From Methanosarcina horonobensis HB-1 = JCM 15518 (GTDB taxonomy: Archaea; Halobacteriota; Methanosarcinia; Methanosarcinales; Methanosarcinaceae): a stretch of 64,000 bases of DNA. A model generated the notes under the pieces. That model was not told the DNA's origin. It did not search any database and saw only the letters and a program-made list of their open reading frames with translations. Shown piece by piece: positions 52,468 to 60,881 of this stretch. The position numbers and the translations under genes were made by a program. Numbering within the stretch: the stretch's first letter is position 1; every line of letters begins with the position of its first letter. The DNA is taken from positions 1,343,036 through 1,407,035 of the forward strand of contig NZ_CP009516.1 of assembly GCF_000970285.1 (NCBI RefSeq). The letters run 5' to 3'.

Positions 52468-53404
52468 ACAACCAGCACCTTACTGCCGATCCATCAGGAA
52501 GGGCAATTAGCGGCGGTTCGGCTCTACACCGCTCCATTGTGTATGTGCAGCGGAATCGGAATCTGCAGCCTCCGTCATATTTATCTGACTCTCTTGTCTT
52601 CCCTGATATTGGGTGAAGGCCGTTCTCAGGGAGTGAGAGGAGCATCCCCTTTGCATAGGGGTGCAGAGGGCCATCAAAAAAACTCTTTCTTTCCCTGATT
52701 TCCATGATTCTTCCGGAATACATGACCGCGACTCTATCGGCAAGGTTTTGGGCAAATGAGAGGTCGTGAGTGATAATTAGCAGGGTGATTCCTTTCTCGC
52801 GTAAAACCCGGAGAAGGGCAGAGACCGCCTGCCTGTTTATTATGTCTATACCTTTCGTCGGCTCGTCAGCTATGAGCACTTCCGGGAGACCTGCAATCCC
52901 CATTGCAACAAGCGATCTCTGGAGCATTCCGCCGCTGAAGGAGTAAGGGTATGAGCCGATTCTCTCCTCGGGAGGAGTTATGCGAATGAATTGGAGCAGT
53001 TCAAGAACTTTTTTTCGAACTATAGATCTGTTCTTTTCCACATGGAGAGCAATCGGCTCTCCTATCTGGTATCCCACGGTCATCGAAGGGTTCATGGATC
53101 CAGCAGGGTTCTGCGGAACCCAGGCAATCTTTCTGCCGCGGATCTTTTCAAGTTCACTCTCAGGGAGAGTTAGAAGGTCAGCGCCACGATAACGTACAGA
53201 TCCGGTAACGGTACAGTTTACAGGCAGCAGTCCGAGGACTGCAAGGCCCAGTACCGATTTTCCACTTCCACTTTCCCCAATGACTGCAAGTGTTTCGGAC
53301 CGAGCGATACCGATATCAATTCCGTCAACAGCCCTGACAGTCCTGTCTGACGTGGGAAAGTGTATATGCAGCTGTTGAACCTCAAGAATCGTGGTCATGC
53401 TCAA
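52460..53404 (-). CDS. ABC importer ATPase, OppD/DppD type
   Basis: A 314-residue ATPase and first gene of the importer operon. Walker A is GESGSGKS, the signature FSGGMLQRSLVAMG, Walker B VLIADEPTKGID and H-loop LLIITHD. The C-terminal Cys cluster (CRFRFRCTYTMERCRAEPP) matches the OppD-type tail. Together the two ATPases form a heterodimer. It is divergent from the methyltransferase pair across a 156-base gap. Confidence 0.93.
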   Translation of the reverse strand: MSMTTILEVQQLHIHFPTSDRTVRAVDGIDIGIARSETLAVIGESGSGKSVLGLAVLGLLPVNCTVTGSVRYRGADLLTLPESELEKIRGRKIAWVPQNPAGSMNPSMTVGYQIGEPIALHVEKNRSIVRKKVLELLQFIRITPPEERIGSYPYSFSGGMLQRSLVAMGIAGLPEVLIADEPTKGIDIINRQAVSALLRVLREKGITLLIITHDLSFAQNLADRVAVMYSGRIMEIRERKSFFDGPLHPYAKGMLLSLPENGLHPISGKTRESDKYDGGCRFRFRCTYTMERCRAEPPLIALPDGSAVRCWLYD

Positions 53405-53560
53405 TTTTTCCCATTTTTTTTGCTAACTTTTATTACGAAAATTGCAGAGTGTATGTTATTACTATTTATATTTGTTTTCATATATTCTATGACAATTGAA
53501 AAATAAATTGCTATAAATTCACACATATTAGCAGAAACGTATCATGAAGAAGGAGATAGC
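53405..53560. promoter_or_regulatory. Divergent promoter region, importer and methyltransferases
   Basis: 156 AT-rich bases serve both directions. TATTTATATTTG near 53462-53473 and CTATAAATTC near 53512-53521 are TATA-like. GGAGAT at 53552-53557 is the ribosome binding site of the first methyltransferase. A shared operator for co-regulation is likely but not identified. Confidence 0.45.
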
Positions 53561-54367
53561 ATGACTGTACAGATCGATTGGGAGACAGCATGGGCAGCAG
53601 GTATAGAGGAAATGAACCGTCTTTCCACCACAGGCTACTGGAACCGGCGGGCAGAGGATTACTCAGATATGGTTCTGGCAAGCGATTGTAATCATGGACG
53701 GAACATCTTCAACCTGTTTGAACGGGAAGGATTGCTGCAGAAAGAGTGGCATGTTCTCGATATTGCGTCGGGGCCTGGAGCGGTAACGGTTCCGTTTGCG
53801 GAAAAGGTATGCAGGGTGACCGCGGTTGAACCTGCAGAGAAAATGGCAGCGGCCCTGATGTCATATGCGCAGACAAGAAGGCTTTCCAATATCGATATAA
53901 TACCGCAGACCTGGCAGGCTGTGGATATTGCAACGTATGCAAAGAACTACGATTTAACCATCTGCTGCCATGCCCTGTGGCAATTTCCGGACATTCTCCC
54001 GCAGATCCGGCGCATGGAGGCAGTTTCCAGGGGGTACTGCTGCCTCGCTCACGGATTTGAAGCCTCTCCTGAAGGACGTGAACTGACGGATACCCTCGGG
54101 ATTGATACCGGTAGCTTTGACCAGTTCATTGCTATATTCAACCTTCTTAATAATACTGGAATATGCCCGAATATTGATGTGATAGATTACACACTTACCA
54201 GGTCGGTTGCCTCGGCAGTTGCCTCGGTCGAGAATCTCGTTTGGAAATACCGGCCGCTGGATGCCAGTGATAGTGCGTTTATTCGGGAGTATGTGCAGAA
54301 TCGTGCTGTGGAAGGTATGTATCAGGTTAACGGGAGGATGGGTGTTTTATGGTGGAAAGTAGCGTAA
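53561..54367 (+). CDS. SAM-dependent methyltransferase 1
   Basis: A 268-residue class I methyltransferase. Motif I is VLDIASGPGAVTVPFA (about 63-78), the acidic loop is TAVEPAEKMAA, and motif IV is YDLTICCHALWQFPD. It has an N-terminal helical segment (WETAWAAGIEEMNR). The substrate is unknown. The next gene is a tandem paralogue that overlaps it by one base, and both are divergent from the ABC importer, which suggests a common substrate or a product handled by the importer. Confidence 0.9.
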   Translation: MTVQIDWETAWAAGIEEMNRLSTTGYWNRRAEDYSDMVLASDCNHGRNIFNLFEREGLLQKEWHVLDIASGPGAVTVPFAEKVCRVTAVEPAEKMAAALMSYAQTRRLSNIDIIPQTWQAVDIATYAKNYDLTICCHALWQFPDILPQIRRMEAVSRGYCCLAHGFEASPEGRELTDTLGIDTGSFDQFIAIFNLLNNTGICPNIDVIDYTLTRSVASAVASVENLVWKYRPLDASDSAFIREYVQNRAVEGMYQVNGRMGVLWWKVA

Positions 54368-55236
54368 TGGACAGCTCTCTTATACCCGGTATCGACTGGG
54401 TCAGATCCTGGGAAGACAGCTATGATGCCCGTTCAAGGATAATGCGCAGGGACTACGGGCTCGATGACTGGAGTGAACGGGCAGAAGACTACTCGGAATC
54501 AAGGCGGACAAACCAGTATGAGTTCGGAGAGTCAGTATACTCTACACTCGACCTTCACGGAGTCATCCCTCCTCATGCCAGGGTCCTTGAAGTCGGCTCG
54601 GGTCCAGGGACTTTTGTAATACCGTTTGCACGGCATGTTGACCATATAACTGCTGTCGAACCTGCGGAAGGTATGATCCGTATGATTCGCAGGAACGCTG
54701 CGGAAGCAGGAGTGAAAAACTATGAGATTATCCAGAAGATCTGGCAGGACGTGAACAGCACAGAGTTCCGGGGTCAGTATGATCTAACCATTACTTCAAC
54801 CGTTATCTGGATGTTCCGTGATATCATGACCCAGATCAGCCGGATGGAAGAGGTAACACGGGGGCACTGCTGTGTGGTCGGTGGTGTCAGTACCGGGCAG
54901 ACTTTTGAAACAGAACTCTGGCGGAAGATTATGGGCAATGTGCCGTACCCGCAGTATCCGGAGTACCCGTTGATATATAACCTTCTCTATATGCGTGGCA
55001 GGGTGCCGCATGTGCGGGTTATTGATTATACAAGCACGAGAACACCTGAGAATATGCTAAGGATGTACAGGGTTTTCTACTCGATCTATACGGAGTTCAC
55101 ACCTGAGGTCGAAGAAAAGATTCAAGATGCCCTGTACAGTGATTCGGGTAAAGGGCCGTGCGTCAGAAAATACCGGTCTGCTGTAGTCTGGTGGGACCCG
55201 ACTGTTCGACGGAAGGAGTTAAAAGGCATAGCCTGA
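54367..55236 (+). CDS. SAM-dependent methyltransferase 2
   Basis: A 289-residue paralogue of the preceding methyltransferase. Motif I is VLEVGSGPGTFVIPFA, the acidic loop ITAVEPAEGMI, and motif IV YDLTITSTVIWMF. ATG 54367 shares one base with the previous stop (TAATG); GTG 54349 in the same frame would add six residues. Both enzymes share the N-terminal pattern IDWxxxW and a C-terminal VxWW ending, so they arose by tandem duplication and probably act on related substrates or successive sites. Confidence 0.9.
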   Translation: MDSSLIPGIDWVRSWEDSYDARSRIMRRDYGLDDWSERAEDYSESRRTNQYEFGESVYSTLDLHGVIPPHARVLEVGSGPGTFVIPFARHVDHITAVEPAEGMIRMIRRNAAEAGVKNYEIIQKIWQDVNSTEFRGQYDLTITSTVIWMFRDIMTQISRMEEVTRGHCCVVGGVSTGQTFETELWRKIMGNVPYPQYPEYPLIYNLLYMRGRVPHVRVIDYTSTRTPENMLRMYRVFYSIYTEFTPEVEEKIQDALYSDSGKGPCVRKYRSAVVWWDPTVRRKELKGIA

Positions 55237-55344
55237 AAACTCCGACAGGAGCTTTGTGGAAAATTTATGGAAAAAAACGGTACGCTGGAGTACCAATGGG
55301 AAGGTGAAGTACCCACAAATGTACCCACCTTCATAATTTAAAAA

Positions 55345-56109
55345 TCAGTCAATTATCCCGTAATGTTTCCAGGCTTCTTCAATGGTCATTGCCCGCATCC
55401 CGAGCTTTCTTGCCGGAAGTATCTCGTTTTCGTAAGAGTCACCAAGGGATAGAACACATTTGGGTTCAAGTTCAAGTTCCATCCTCTTGAGTGCGGTCAT
55501 AAAGAGTCTGAGGTCAGGTTTCTTGTACCCTACGTCGGAAGAGAAAATTACAAAGTCAAAATAGTCATAGAGCCCCAGGAACCGGAGTTCCAGTTCGGAA
55601 AAAACCCTTTGCCCGTTGGAAATTATGCACTTGGGTGTGTTAATGCAGTGTTCTATTAACTTTATGCTCTCAGGAAAGGGACGAAGTTTCCTGATGGAGG
55701 CTGCCCTGAAAACTCTTGAAGTCTCAATTCCGAGGCTTTTTTCGTCGATTTTCCAGATAGAGTTTTCCCTGCAGATCTCTGCAAAGATATCTTCTACCTT
55801 TACTTCAGGGTATATCTCTCTTGATTCCTCCATCCTTTCCTGCACCTTGAGTATGTAAGTATCCCACAGCTTTTCAGGCTTTATTTTTACCCCGTGGTAG
55901 GCAAGCCATGCGCTTACGGTTTTATAAGTCTCGATCTCGTGTTCTTCGGTATGGATGTCAATAAGCGTCTGGTAGCAGTCAAAAATGACCCCTTTTATCT
56001 TGCAGCTCTCAAATGTATCTTCCCCTGCTATGATAGGATCGGCGGGAACGATTATAGTGCTCTCATCTGTTTCCAGTTCATTGTTTCTTGAAATGTTCTT
56101 GCCTCCCAT
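55345..56109 (-). CDS. HAD-family hydrolase, copy 2
   Basis: A 254-residue paralogue of the HAD protein at 46933-47586, with about 35 extra N-terminal residues (MGGKNISRNNELETDES). Motif I VIFDCYQTLIDIH has Tyr in place of the second Asp. Motif II is CIISNGQ, and motifs III/IV are GYKKPDLRLF and LSLGDSYENEI. Shared segments outside the motifs (for example WLAYHGVKIKPEKL versus WLLYQGVKIEPDRL) show true paralogy. The substrate is unknown. Confidence 0.87.
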   Translation of the reverse strand: MGGKNISRNNELETDESTIIVPADPIIAGEDTFESCKIKGVIFDCYQTLIDIHTEEHEIETYKTVSAWLAYHGVKIKPEKLWDTYILKVQERMEESREIYPEVKVEDIFAEICRENSIWKIDEKSLGIETSRVFRAASIRKLRPFPESIKLIEHCINTPKCIISNGQRVFSELELRFLGLYDYFDFVIFSSDVGYKKPDLRLFMTALKRMELELEPKCVLSLGDSYENEILPARKLGMRAMTIEEAWKHYGIID

Positions 56110-56179
56110 ATCCCCTTAATAATTGTTTTTAATCTCCTTAGTTTTACCCTCGGTTCCTAGCTTAAAGTTTTCTCTTTCC

Positions 56180-57130
56180 TTAATTTCCTCTATTAATCGC
56201 CTTTAAACACTCACGAGCTTCTCTTATCAAATAATTCCTGTACTCACTCTGGTGAAGCCTTGCTGAACGGAGCAGCCCTATACTCATGAAAAAAGGCAAA
56301 ACTCTGGTAGTATGGTAAAAGTCTTTCTCTCCGCGGCTGTATTCCCAGAGAAAATTCCCTATATAAGGCTCGGCTTTCCAGCCTCCCCCTTTGTGTGATT
56401 CAAACTCGTTCTTAAGTTCTGCAGTAAGAATTCCGAGATCCCTTACAGGATGTGCCTCAAACCAGGAACTCTCAAAATCAAGAGCATAGGGCTTGCCTTT
56501 GCAAAAAATGTAATTGGAAGGATTAACATCCCTGTGGACCATACAGCCGTGCTCTCGGTCTAGCCAGGAACTGTACCACCACTCTCCAAGGAGTTTATTG
56601 AAAGTCTCTCTCGTGCTGTGGTCAAGTTTAAGGTGGTCCATGACTTCTTGATAGTTCCTGAACTCATTTTCTTTATTATAAGAAGACTGTGTATTTTCAT
56701 GCAGCTGCCTTAGCATATGGGCTACTGCAGCGAGTTTCTCATAAAGGTTCTCTTCGCGTTTAAGGTACCAGCCAAGAGATTTTCCGGGTATGTGTTCGGT
56801 TACGAGAACGCAGTTAAAATCTTTCCTGACTGCGAGGGGCTTTGCAACATTTATTAGCGAAGCTGCTTTTTTCAGGTTCCTGTACTCGTTCATCATGCCT
56901 TTATAAGGATTGTAAGCCTTCAGCTTCCCTGTGGGTTCGGCAAAAAACTTTGCCATTACACTGAAGTGTTCTCCTTTGAACTGATACCTGCAAACGGTAT
57001 GTGAGGAATTATATTTAAAAACGTTTACACAGCACTGTTTGTTGTGAATTCGATTTCCTACAACTTCTTCTACAAGCCAGTCCCTGAACGGGTCTCCAGA
57101 GCTTAAAGTATTAACATGGCGATTTGCCAC
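56180..57130 (-). CDS. APH-like (aminoglycoside phosphotransferase fold) kinase
   Basis: A 316-residue protein with the small-molecule kinase fold. The catalytic loop is MVHRDVNPSNYIF (H-x-D-x4-N) and the metal-binding segment is YALDFESSWF. The N-lobe includes LVTEHIPGKSLGWYLKREEN. Such enzymes phosphorylate sugars, choline or homoserine-like substrates, or act as Ser/Thr kinases; nothing here decides. The start is GTG 57130 with GGGGGT about nine bases upstream. It follows HAD copy 2 in position (same strand, upstream) and may be cotranscribed with it. Confidence 0.8.
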   Translation of the reverse strand: MANRHVNTLSSGDPFRDWLVEEVVGNRIHNKQCCVNVFKYNSSHTVCRYQFKGEHFSVMAKFFAEPTGKLKAYNPYKGMMNEYRNLKKAASLINVAKPLAVRKDFNCVLVTEHIPGKSLGWYLKREENLYEKLAAVAHMLRQLHENTQSSYNKENEFRNYQEVMDHLKLDHSTRETFNKLLGEWWYSSWLDREHGCMVHRDVNPSNYIFCKGKPYALDFESSWFEAHPVRDLGILTAELKNEFESHKGGGWKAEPYIGNFLWEYSRGEKDFYHTTRVLPFFMSIGLLRSARLHQSEYRNYLIREARECLKAINRGN

Positions 57131-57434
57131 TTCAAATTACCCCCATTTTTCCAAAAACAATCTCAACAATGCTTTGCCTCTCAGTTTCTCTTCCTTTAAA
57201 CAGTGCTGCAATGAGATGCAGACCGTGAAATACGTCGATGATGAAACGCGGCTCTTAAGAATCATATAAATAATGAAGTATATTGTAAATAAAAGGCAGA
57301 AATAATCGAATCCTATAATAACTAAACATAGCCAGTGACAGGATTTTGATTCCTTTTTTTGAATCTTCATTACTGGTAAGAGTATAGTATAGTTCGGGTA
57401 TCTTATATTATTATTGGTGTTTCAATACGGATTT
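57131..57434. other. Intergenic region upstream of the APH-like kinase
   Basis: About 300 AT-rich bases. It holds the kinase promoter and the 3' side of the molybdopterin-domain gene. No gene or RNA was recognised. Confidence 0.45.
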
Positions 57435-58112
57435 TTATCCTCTCCTCTCAAAAGCAGGCCCACCGACATTGGCCGTATTATTATACCCGCGCTCCTCCCA
57501 GAAACCTCTATAAGGTGAATCGGTGAGTTCGATCCTTACTACCCATTTAGCCCATTTATACCCATACTTATCTTCAGCCACAAGCTGCAGGGGGAACCCT
57601 CTTTCGGGCGGCAGGGTCACATCATTAAGTCTATACGCAAGTATTATGTCATTTTCCAGTAGATAGTCCTTATCAAGGGATGTGGAGTATCCGTCAGCGC
57701 TGTAAAATATAACCGTTGTTGCATTTTCCATAGCTTCTGTCTCTTCAAAAATCTCAGCTACCTTTACTCCTGTCCATTTTGCAGTAAAGCTCCAGCCTTC
57801 TACGCAGTTAAGGTCAACAACTTTCGAGGTTTGAGGTAACTCGATTATTTCTTCATACGTAAAATTTCGGGGATTTTCCACAAGCCCGTCAATCTGCAGC
57901 CTGTAACTCTCTCTGTCAATATATTGAGTACCTTTGATCGCATTGTTACGCTGCTGTGCAATTGGGGTTAACTGCTCGCCCTGATAAGAGAGAGTTTCAG
58001 TCTCGTTATCATAAACTCCCGGACTTCCTCTATCGGATACGCAGCCTGAAAAGGCTATAAAAAGTACTGCGAAAGCAGCTGAAAAAAACAGAAGTAAATG
58101 GATTTGCTTCAT
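57435..58112 (-). CDS. Molybdopterin-domain (sulfite-oxidase fold) lipoprotein
   Basis: A 225-residue protein with a lipoprotein signal (FIAFSGC, C24) and one oxidoreductase molybdopterin-binding domain. The domain shows YRLQIDGLVENPRNFTYEEI, the conserved metal-ligand cysteine C103 in DLNCVEGWSFTAKWTGV, and PERGFPLQLVAEDKYGYKWA. In sulfite-oxidase and YedY enzymes this cysteine binds molybdenum. The signal has no twin-arginine motif, so export would be by Sec. The protein has only the single domain and no partner subunit nearby. The redox substrate is unknown. Confidence 0.83.
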   Translation of the reverse strand: MKQIHLLLFFSAAFAVLFIAFSGCVSDRGSPGVYDNETETLSYQGEQLTPIAQQRNNAIKGTQYIDRESYRLQIDGLVENPRNFTYEEIIELPQTSKVVDLNCVEGWSFTAKWTGVKVAEIFEETEAMENATTVIFYSADGYSTSLDKDYLLENDIILAYRLNDVTLPPERGFPLQLVAEDKYGYKWAKWVVRIELTDSPYRGFWEERGYNNTANVGGPAFERRG

Positions 58113-58213
58113 ATATTTGCCCTGCCTCCCTTAACTCTTTTTCTTACTTTTCTTCTCTAAAAATATGCATTCAACATGAATAAATGGTTATTTATAAAAG
58201 AAATTTTCGACGT

Positions 58214-58269
58214 CCCGAGTTTCGCTTCCCGAGTTTCGCTTCCCGAGCTTCGCTTCCCGAGTTTCGCTT
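58214..58269. repeat. Four tandem copies of CCCGAGTTTCGCTT
   Basis: Units at 58214-58227, 58228-58241, 58242-58255 (one base different, GAGCTTCG) and 58256-58269. The array is followed by CGGGAGCACGAAG, which partly complements a unit. Confidence 0.92.
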
Positions 58270-58279
58270 CGGGAGCACG

Positions 58280-58316
58280 AAGTCCTTTTCGCTCGCTTCG
58301 CTCGCTCAAGAGGACT
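58280..58316. repeat. Stem-loop with GCTCGCTTCGCTCGCT loop
   Basis: AGTCCTTTT pairs with AAGAGGACT at eight of nine positions, enclosing CGCTCGCTTCGCTCGCTC. It could act as a terminator or as part of a mobile repeat; it is not next to the end of any gene. Confidence 0.6.
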
Positions 58317-58795
58317 AATTTATGGATTTTAAGAGTGAACCGAATTTAAAGGACTAGAGATATTGAATTAATTGAATTACAAACGTCTTGCCTGTACAAC
58401 CTTATTCGCTTTACTGAACCATTCTTGTCACGCTGACGAAGGAGAGCGGCCTGGCAGACGAAAAAAAAGAAACAGAAGAAAACAGATAATAAACTACTTC
58501 TGCCCTTATCATATTTTCAAGTTTTTTTCTGCCTTTACTCTTTCTATTTGTCCCTACCTTTACATTCTTTCTTCTCTTTGGCAGAGCCGCCAGGCAAGCT
58601 GGTGGGGGCATTTATGCTTACCTGTGGATTAAAACTCGGTTCTGGAAGTAAACAGAAGTATCTCTCTGGCTAAATGGGATATTTTCTCTCTAATATTCAA
58701 TGCAATATGGGATATCAAGGAAGTTAGAAAGTAAAGAAGAATCAGAAAAAGCTAAATATAGAAGAGATAAGCTAAAAAATAAGCCTGAATTCTTT

Positions 58796-60064
58796 TCAGG
58801 CTTCATCGTATCCTATTTCTTCGTTTGTGAGATAGCAGGCAGGGTCATCTGCCCAGACGTCTCCGTATACGGCTTCGGCTCTTACTCTGAAGTTTCCGTT
58901 GCAGACATCGAACCATTTGCATTTTGCACATCGGTCTCCGTGAGCCTGGATAAGGGGCTTTCTGTTCTTGAGCCCTGCCATAAGTTCGTCACTCTGGTCG
59001 GTCCAGATCTCGCTGAAGGGTCTTTCCCGCACATTTCCGAAAGAGTAATGCCTCCAGAACTGGTCAGCGTGCACCGAACCGTCCCAGGATACGCACCCGA
59101 TCCCTATTCCTGAGGAATTTCCCTGGTTCATGGAAAGAAGCTCAAAAATCTCGGCAGCCCTTTCCGGGTTTTCTTTCAGCATTTTCAGGTAGAGGTAGGG
59201 TCCGTCGCAGTGGTTGTCCACTGTAAGGACTTCTGCTGGAAAGCCTTTTTCGTGCAGTTTTCTTGTCCTTTCCATAATCAGGTCCACAGCCTGCCTGGAC
59301 TCTTCAAGGGAGAGGTCTTCGTCCACCATTTTTGAGCCTCTGCCTGCATAGACCAGATGGTAGAAGCAGATCCTCGGGATTTTTTCTTTCTCAAGCAGGT
59401 CAAAGATAGCAGGAATATCCTTTACGTTTTGCTTGTTAATGGTAAAACGGAGGCCTACCTTTATGCCTTCTTCCTGGCAGTTGTGCAGGCCTCTGAGAGC
59501 TGCATCAAAAGCCCCGGGCATGCCTCTGAATTTGTCGTTTGTCTCTCTTATGCCATCAAGAGAGATTCCAACGTAAGAAAGCCCTACCTCCTTTAGCTTT
59601 TTCGCAAGGGGTTTGTCTATAAGGGTCCCGTTTGTTGAGATTACGGCCCTCATCCCCTTTTCCCGTGCATAGGCTGCAAGTTCGGGCAGATCTTTTCGCA
59701 TTGTTGGCTCACCTCCGGAGAAGAGCATAACCGGAGAGCCAAAGGCTGCAAGGTCATCAATAAGGGCTTTTCCTTCTTCTGTCGAAAGCTCATTTTTGAA
59801 CTCGATATCCTTTGCCTGAGCATAACAGTGGACACATTTCAGGTTGCATCGGCGGGTCATATTCCAGACTACAACCGGTTTTTTATCTTTTGAAAACTGC
59901 AGCAGGTGAGAGGGAAGTCTCTTTGAGTCCCTTCCATAGCGAAGGGCGTCAGAAGGTTCCACGGTTCCGCAGTAAAGTTTTGAAATGCCTATCATATCGA
60001 TCGTCAAAAGTGGAATTGTTTTCTGCAATTTTAAGTATTGTTTTTTGAGTTGATTTTTTTTCAA
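58796..60064 (-). CDS. ahbC: AhbC, radical SAM enzyme of the siroheme-to-heme pathway
   Basis: A 422-residue radical SAM protein. The cluster motif is RRCNLKCVHCYA (C73, C77, C80), and a C-terminal Cys-rich region (DRCAKCKWFDVCNGNFR, then DDPACYL) suggests further iron-sulfur clusters. The segment MIGISKLYCGTVEPSDALRY is typical, from memory, of 12,18-didecarboxysiroheme deacetylase (AhbC), which yields Fe-coproporphyrin. AhbD is the main alternative. ATG 59995 (at MIGISKL) would give 399 residues and may be the true start; TTG 60064 follows directly on the hemD stop. The operon with cobA and hemD supports tetrapyrrole synthesis. Confidence 0.88.
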   Translation of the reverse strand: MKKNQLKKQYLKLQKTIPLLTIDMIGISKLYCGTVEPSDALRYGRDSKRLPSHLLQFSKDKKPVVVWNMTRRCNLKCVHCYAQAKDIEFKNELSTEEGKALIDDLAAFGSPVMLFSGGEPTMRKDLPELAAYAREKGMRAVISTNGTLIDKPLAKKLKEVGLSYVGISLDGIRETNDKFRGMPGAFDAALRGLHNCQEEGIKVGLRFTINKQNVKDIPAIFDLLEKEKIPRICFYHLVYAGRGSKMVDEDLSLEESRQAVDLIMERTRKLHEKGFPAEVLTVDNHCDGPYLYLKMLKENPERAAEIFELLSMNQGNSSGIGIGCVSWDGSVHADQFWRHYSFGNVRERPFSEIWTDQSDELMAGLKNRKPLIQAHGDRCAKCKWFDVCNGNFRVRAEAVYGDVWADDPACYLTNEEIGYDEA

Positions 60065-60856
60065 TCACAGCTCTTTCTTCATAGCTCTTATGAGTGCTTC
60101 GAAAGTGAACTCATCAGGAATTACATTCGCATTGACCCCGTGTTTTTTCAGGGTATTTCCAGTCGGGGTTCCGATTGCGCCTACAACAGCCCTGCTGAGA
60201 GTTTCTTTTATGGCCTCTCCTGCTCCCAGCTGCTCCGCATGCCTCATGAAACCTTTAACCATCATCGAGCTTGTAAAGGCAAAGGCGTCAACCTCTCCTG
60301 CAAGGGTACGCTCTATGAGCTCTTTCTGGGCTGAACCTTCAGGGATGCTGAGGGTATATACATGAGTCTCGTAAACAGTTGCTCCGCACTTCTCAAGGCC
60401 TTCTACTAAGACTTTTGCCCCGAAAGCGCTTCTTGCAAGGTCAACTGTTTTTCCTTTTACTTCGGGGCAGAGAGCTTCTACGATTCCTTCGGAACTGTAG
60501 TCCGCAGGGAGGAAAGAGTTTTCAATTCCTATTTTTACGAGCTCTTTTTCCGTATTAGGACCGATTGCTATTACTTTGCTTTTTTTCAGGGCTGTTATAA
60601 AGTTCTCCTTTTCAACATCAGAGAGCTTATCCAGTGTGAAGGTTATTCCGTTTGCACTTGTGAAAACAACATAATCCGAAGTTCCGTCAATGACTCTCTG
60701 CACAAAAGGCTCAAATCCGTCATCTTTTACGCCTTCAAGCTTTATCATTGGGGCATATATGGGCTCAAAACCGCACTCTCTGGCGATTGCCTCGGATTTT
60801 TCGCGGTAACTTTCCGGCCTCATTATAGCAAGCACTGGGATCTTTTCTTCTGCCAT
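60065..60856 (-). CDS. hemD: Uroporphyrinogen-III synthase
   Basis: A 263-residue two-lobed protein of the HemD family: VLAIMRPESYREKSEAIARE, YVVFTSANGITFTLDKL, VIAIGPNTEKELVKIG and AVVGAIGTPTGNTLKKHGV. It cyclises hydroxymethylbilane to uroporphyrinogen III. It is the second gene of the cobA-hemD-ahbC operon. Length and pattern are normal; HemD sequences vary a lot, but the context is strong. Confidence 0.93.
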   Translation of the reverse strand: MAEEKIPVLAIMRPESYREKSEAIARECGFEPIYAPMIKLEGVKDDGFEPFVQRVIDGTSDYVVFTSANGITFTLDKLSDVEKENFITALKKSKVIAIGPNTEKELVKIGIENSFLPADYSSEGIVEALCPEVKGKTVDLARSAFGAKVLVEGLEKCGATVYETHVYTLSIPEGSAQKELIERTLAGEVDAFAFTSSMMVKGFMRHAEQLGAGEAIKETLSRAVVGAIGTPTGNTLKKHGVNANVIPDEFTFEALIRAMKKEL

Positions 60857-60881
60857 ATTCCCTTCTCCTATTTTCGGCGAA

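Larger units (their letters stand above)
58113..58795. other. Repeat-rich intergenic region
   Basis: About 680 bases without a supported gene. It contains four 14-base tandem units, a long hairpin (58280-58316) and, at 58450-58600, a pair of inverted GC-rich patches (GAGCGGCCTGGCAG and AGCCGCCAGGCAAGC) about 120 bases apart that could form a larger stem. This looks like a dispersed, non-coding repeat element. Confidence 0.55.

Noticed and set aside
58214-58269. Possible CRISPR array
   Set aside because: Units are 14 bases long in direct contact with no spacers, unlike CRISPR repeats of 24-40 bases with unique spacers.
58372-58632. Small plus-strand frame and its minus-strand counterpart (58411-58611)
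   Set aside because: Neither has a ribosome binding site or protein-like pattern; both overlap the inverted GC-rich patches of a probable repeat.
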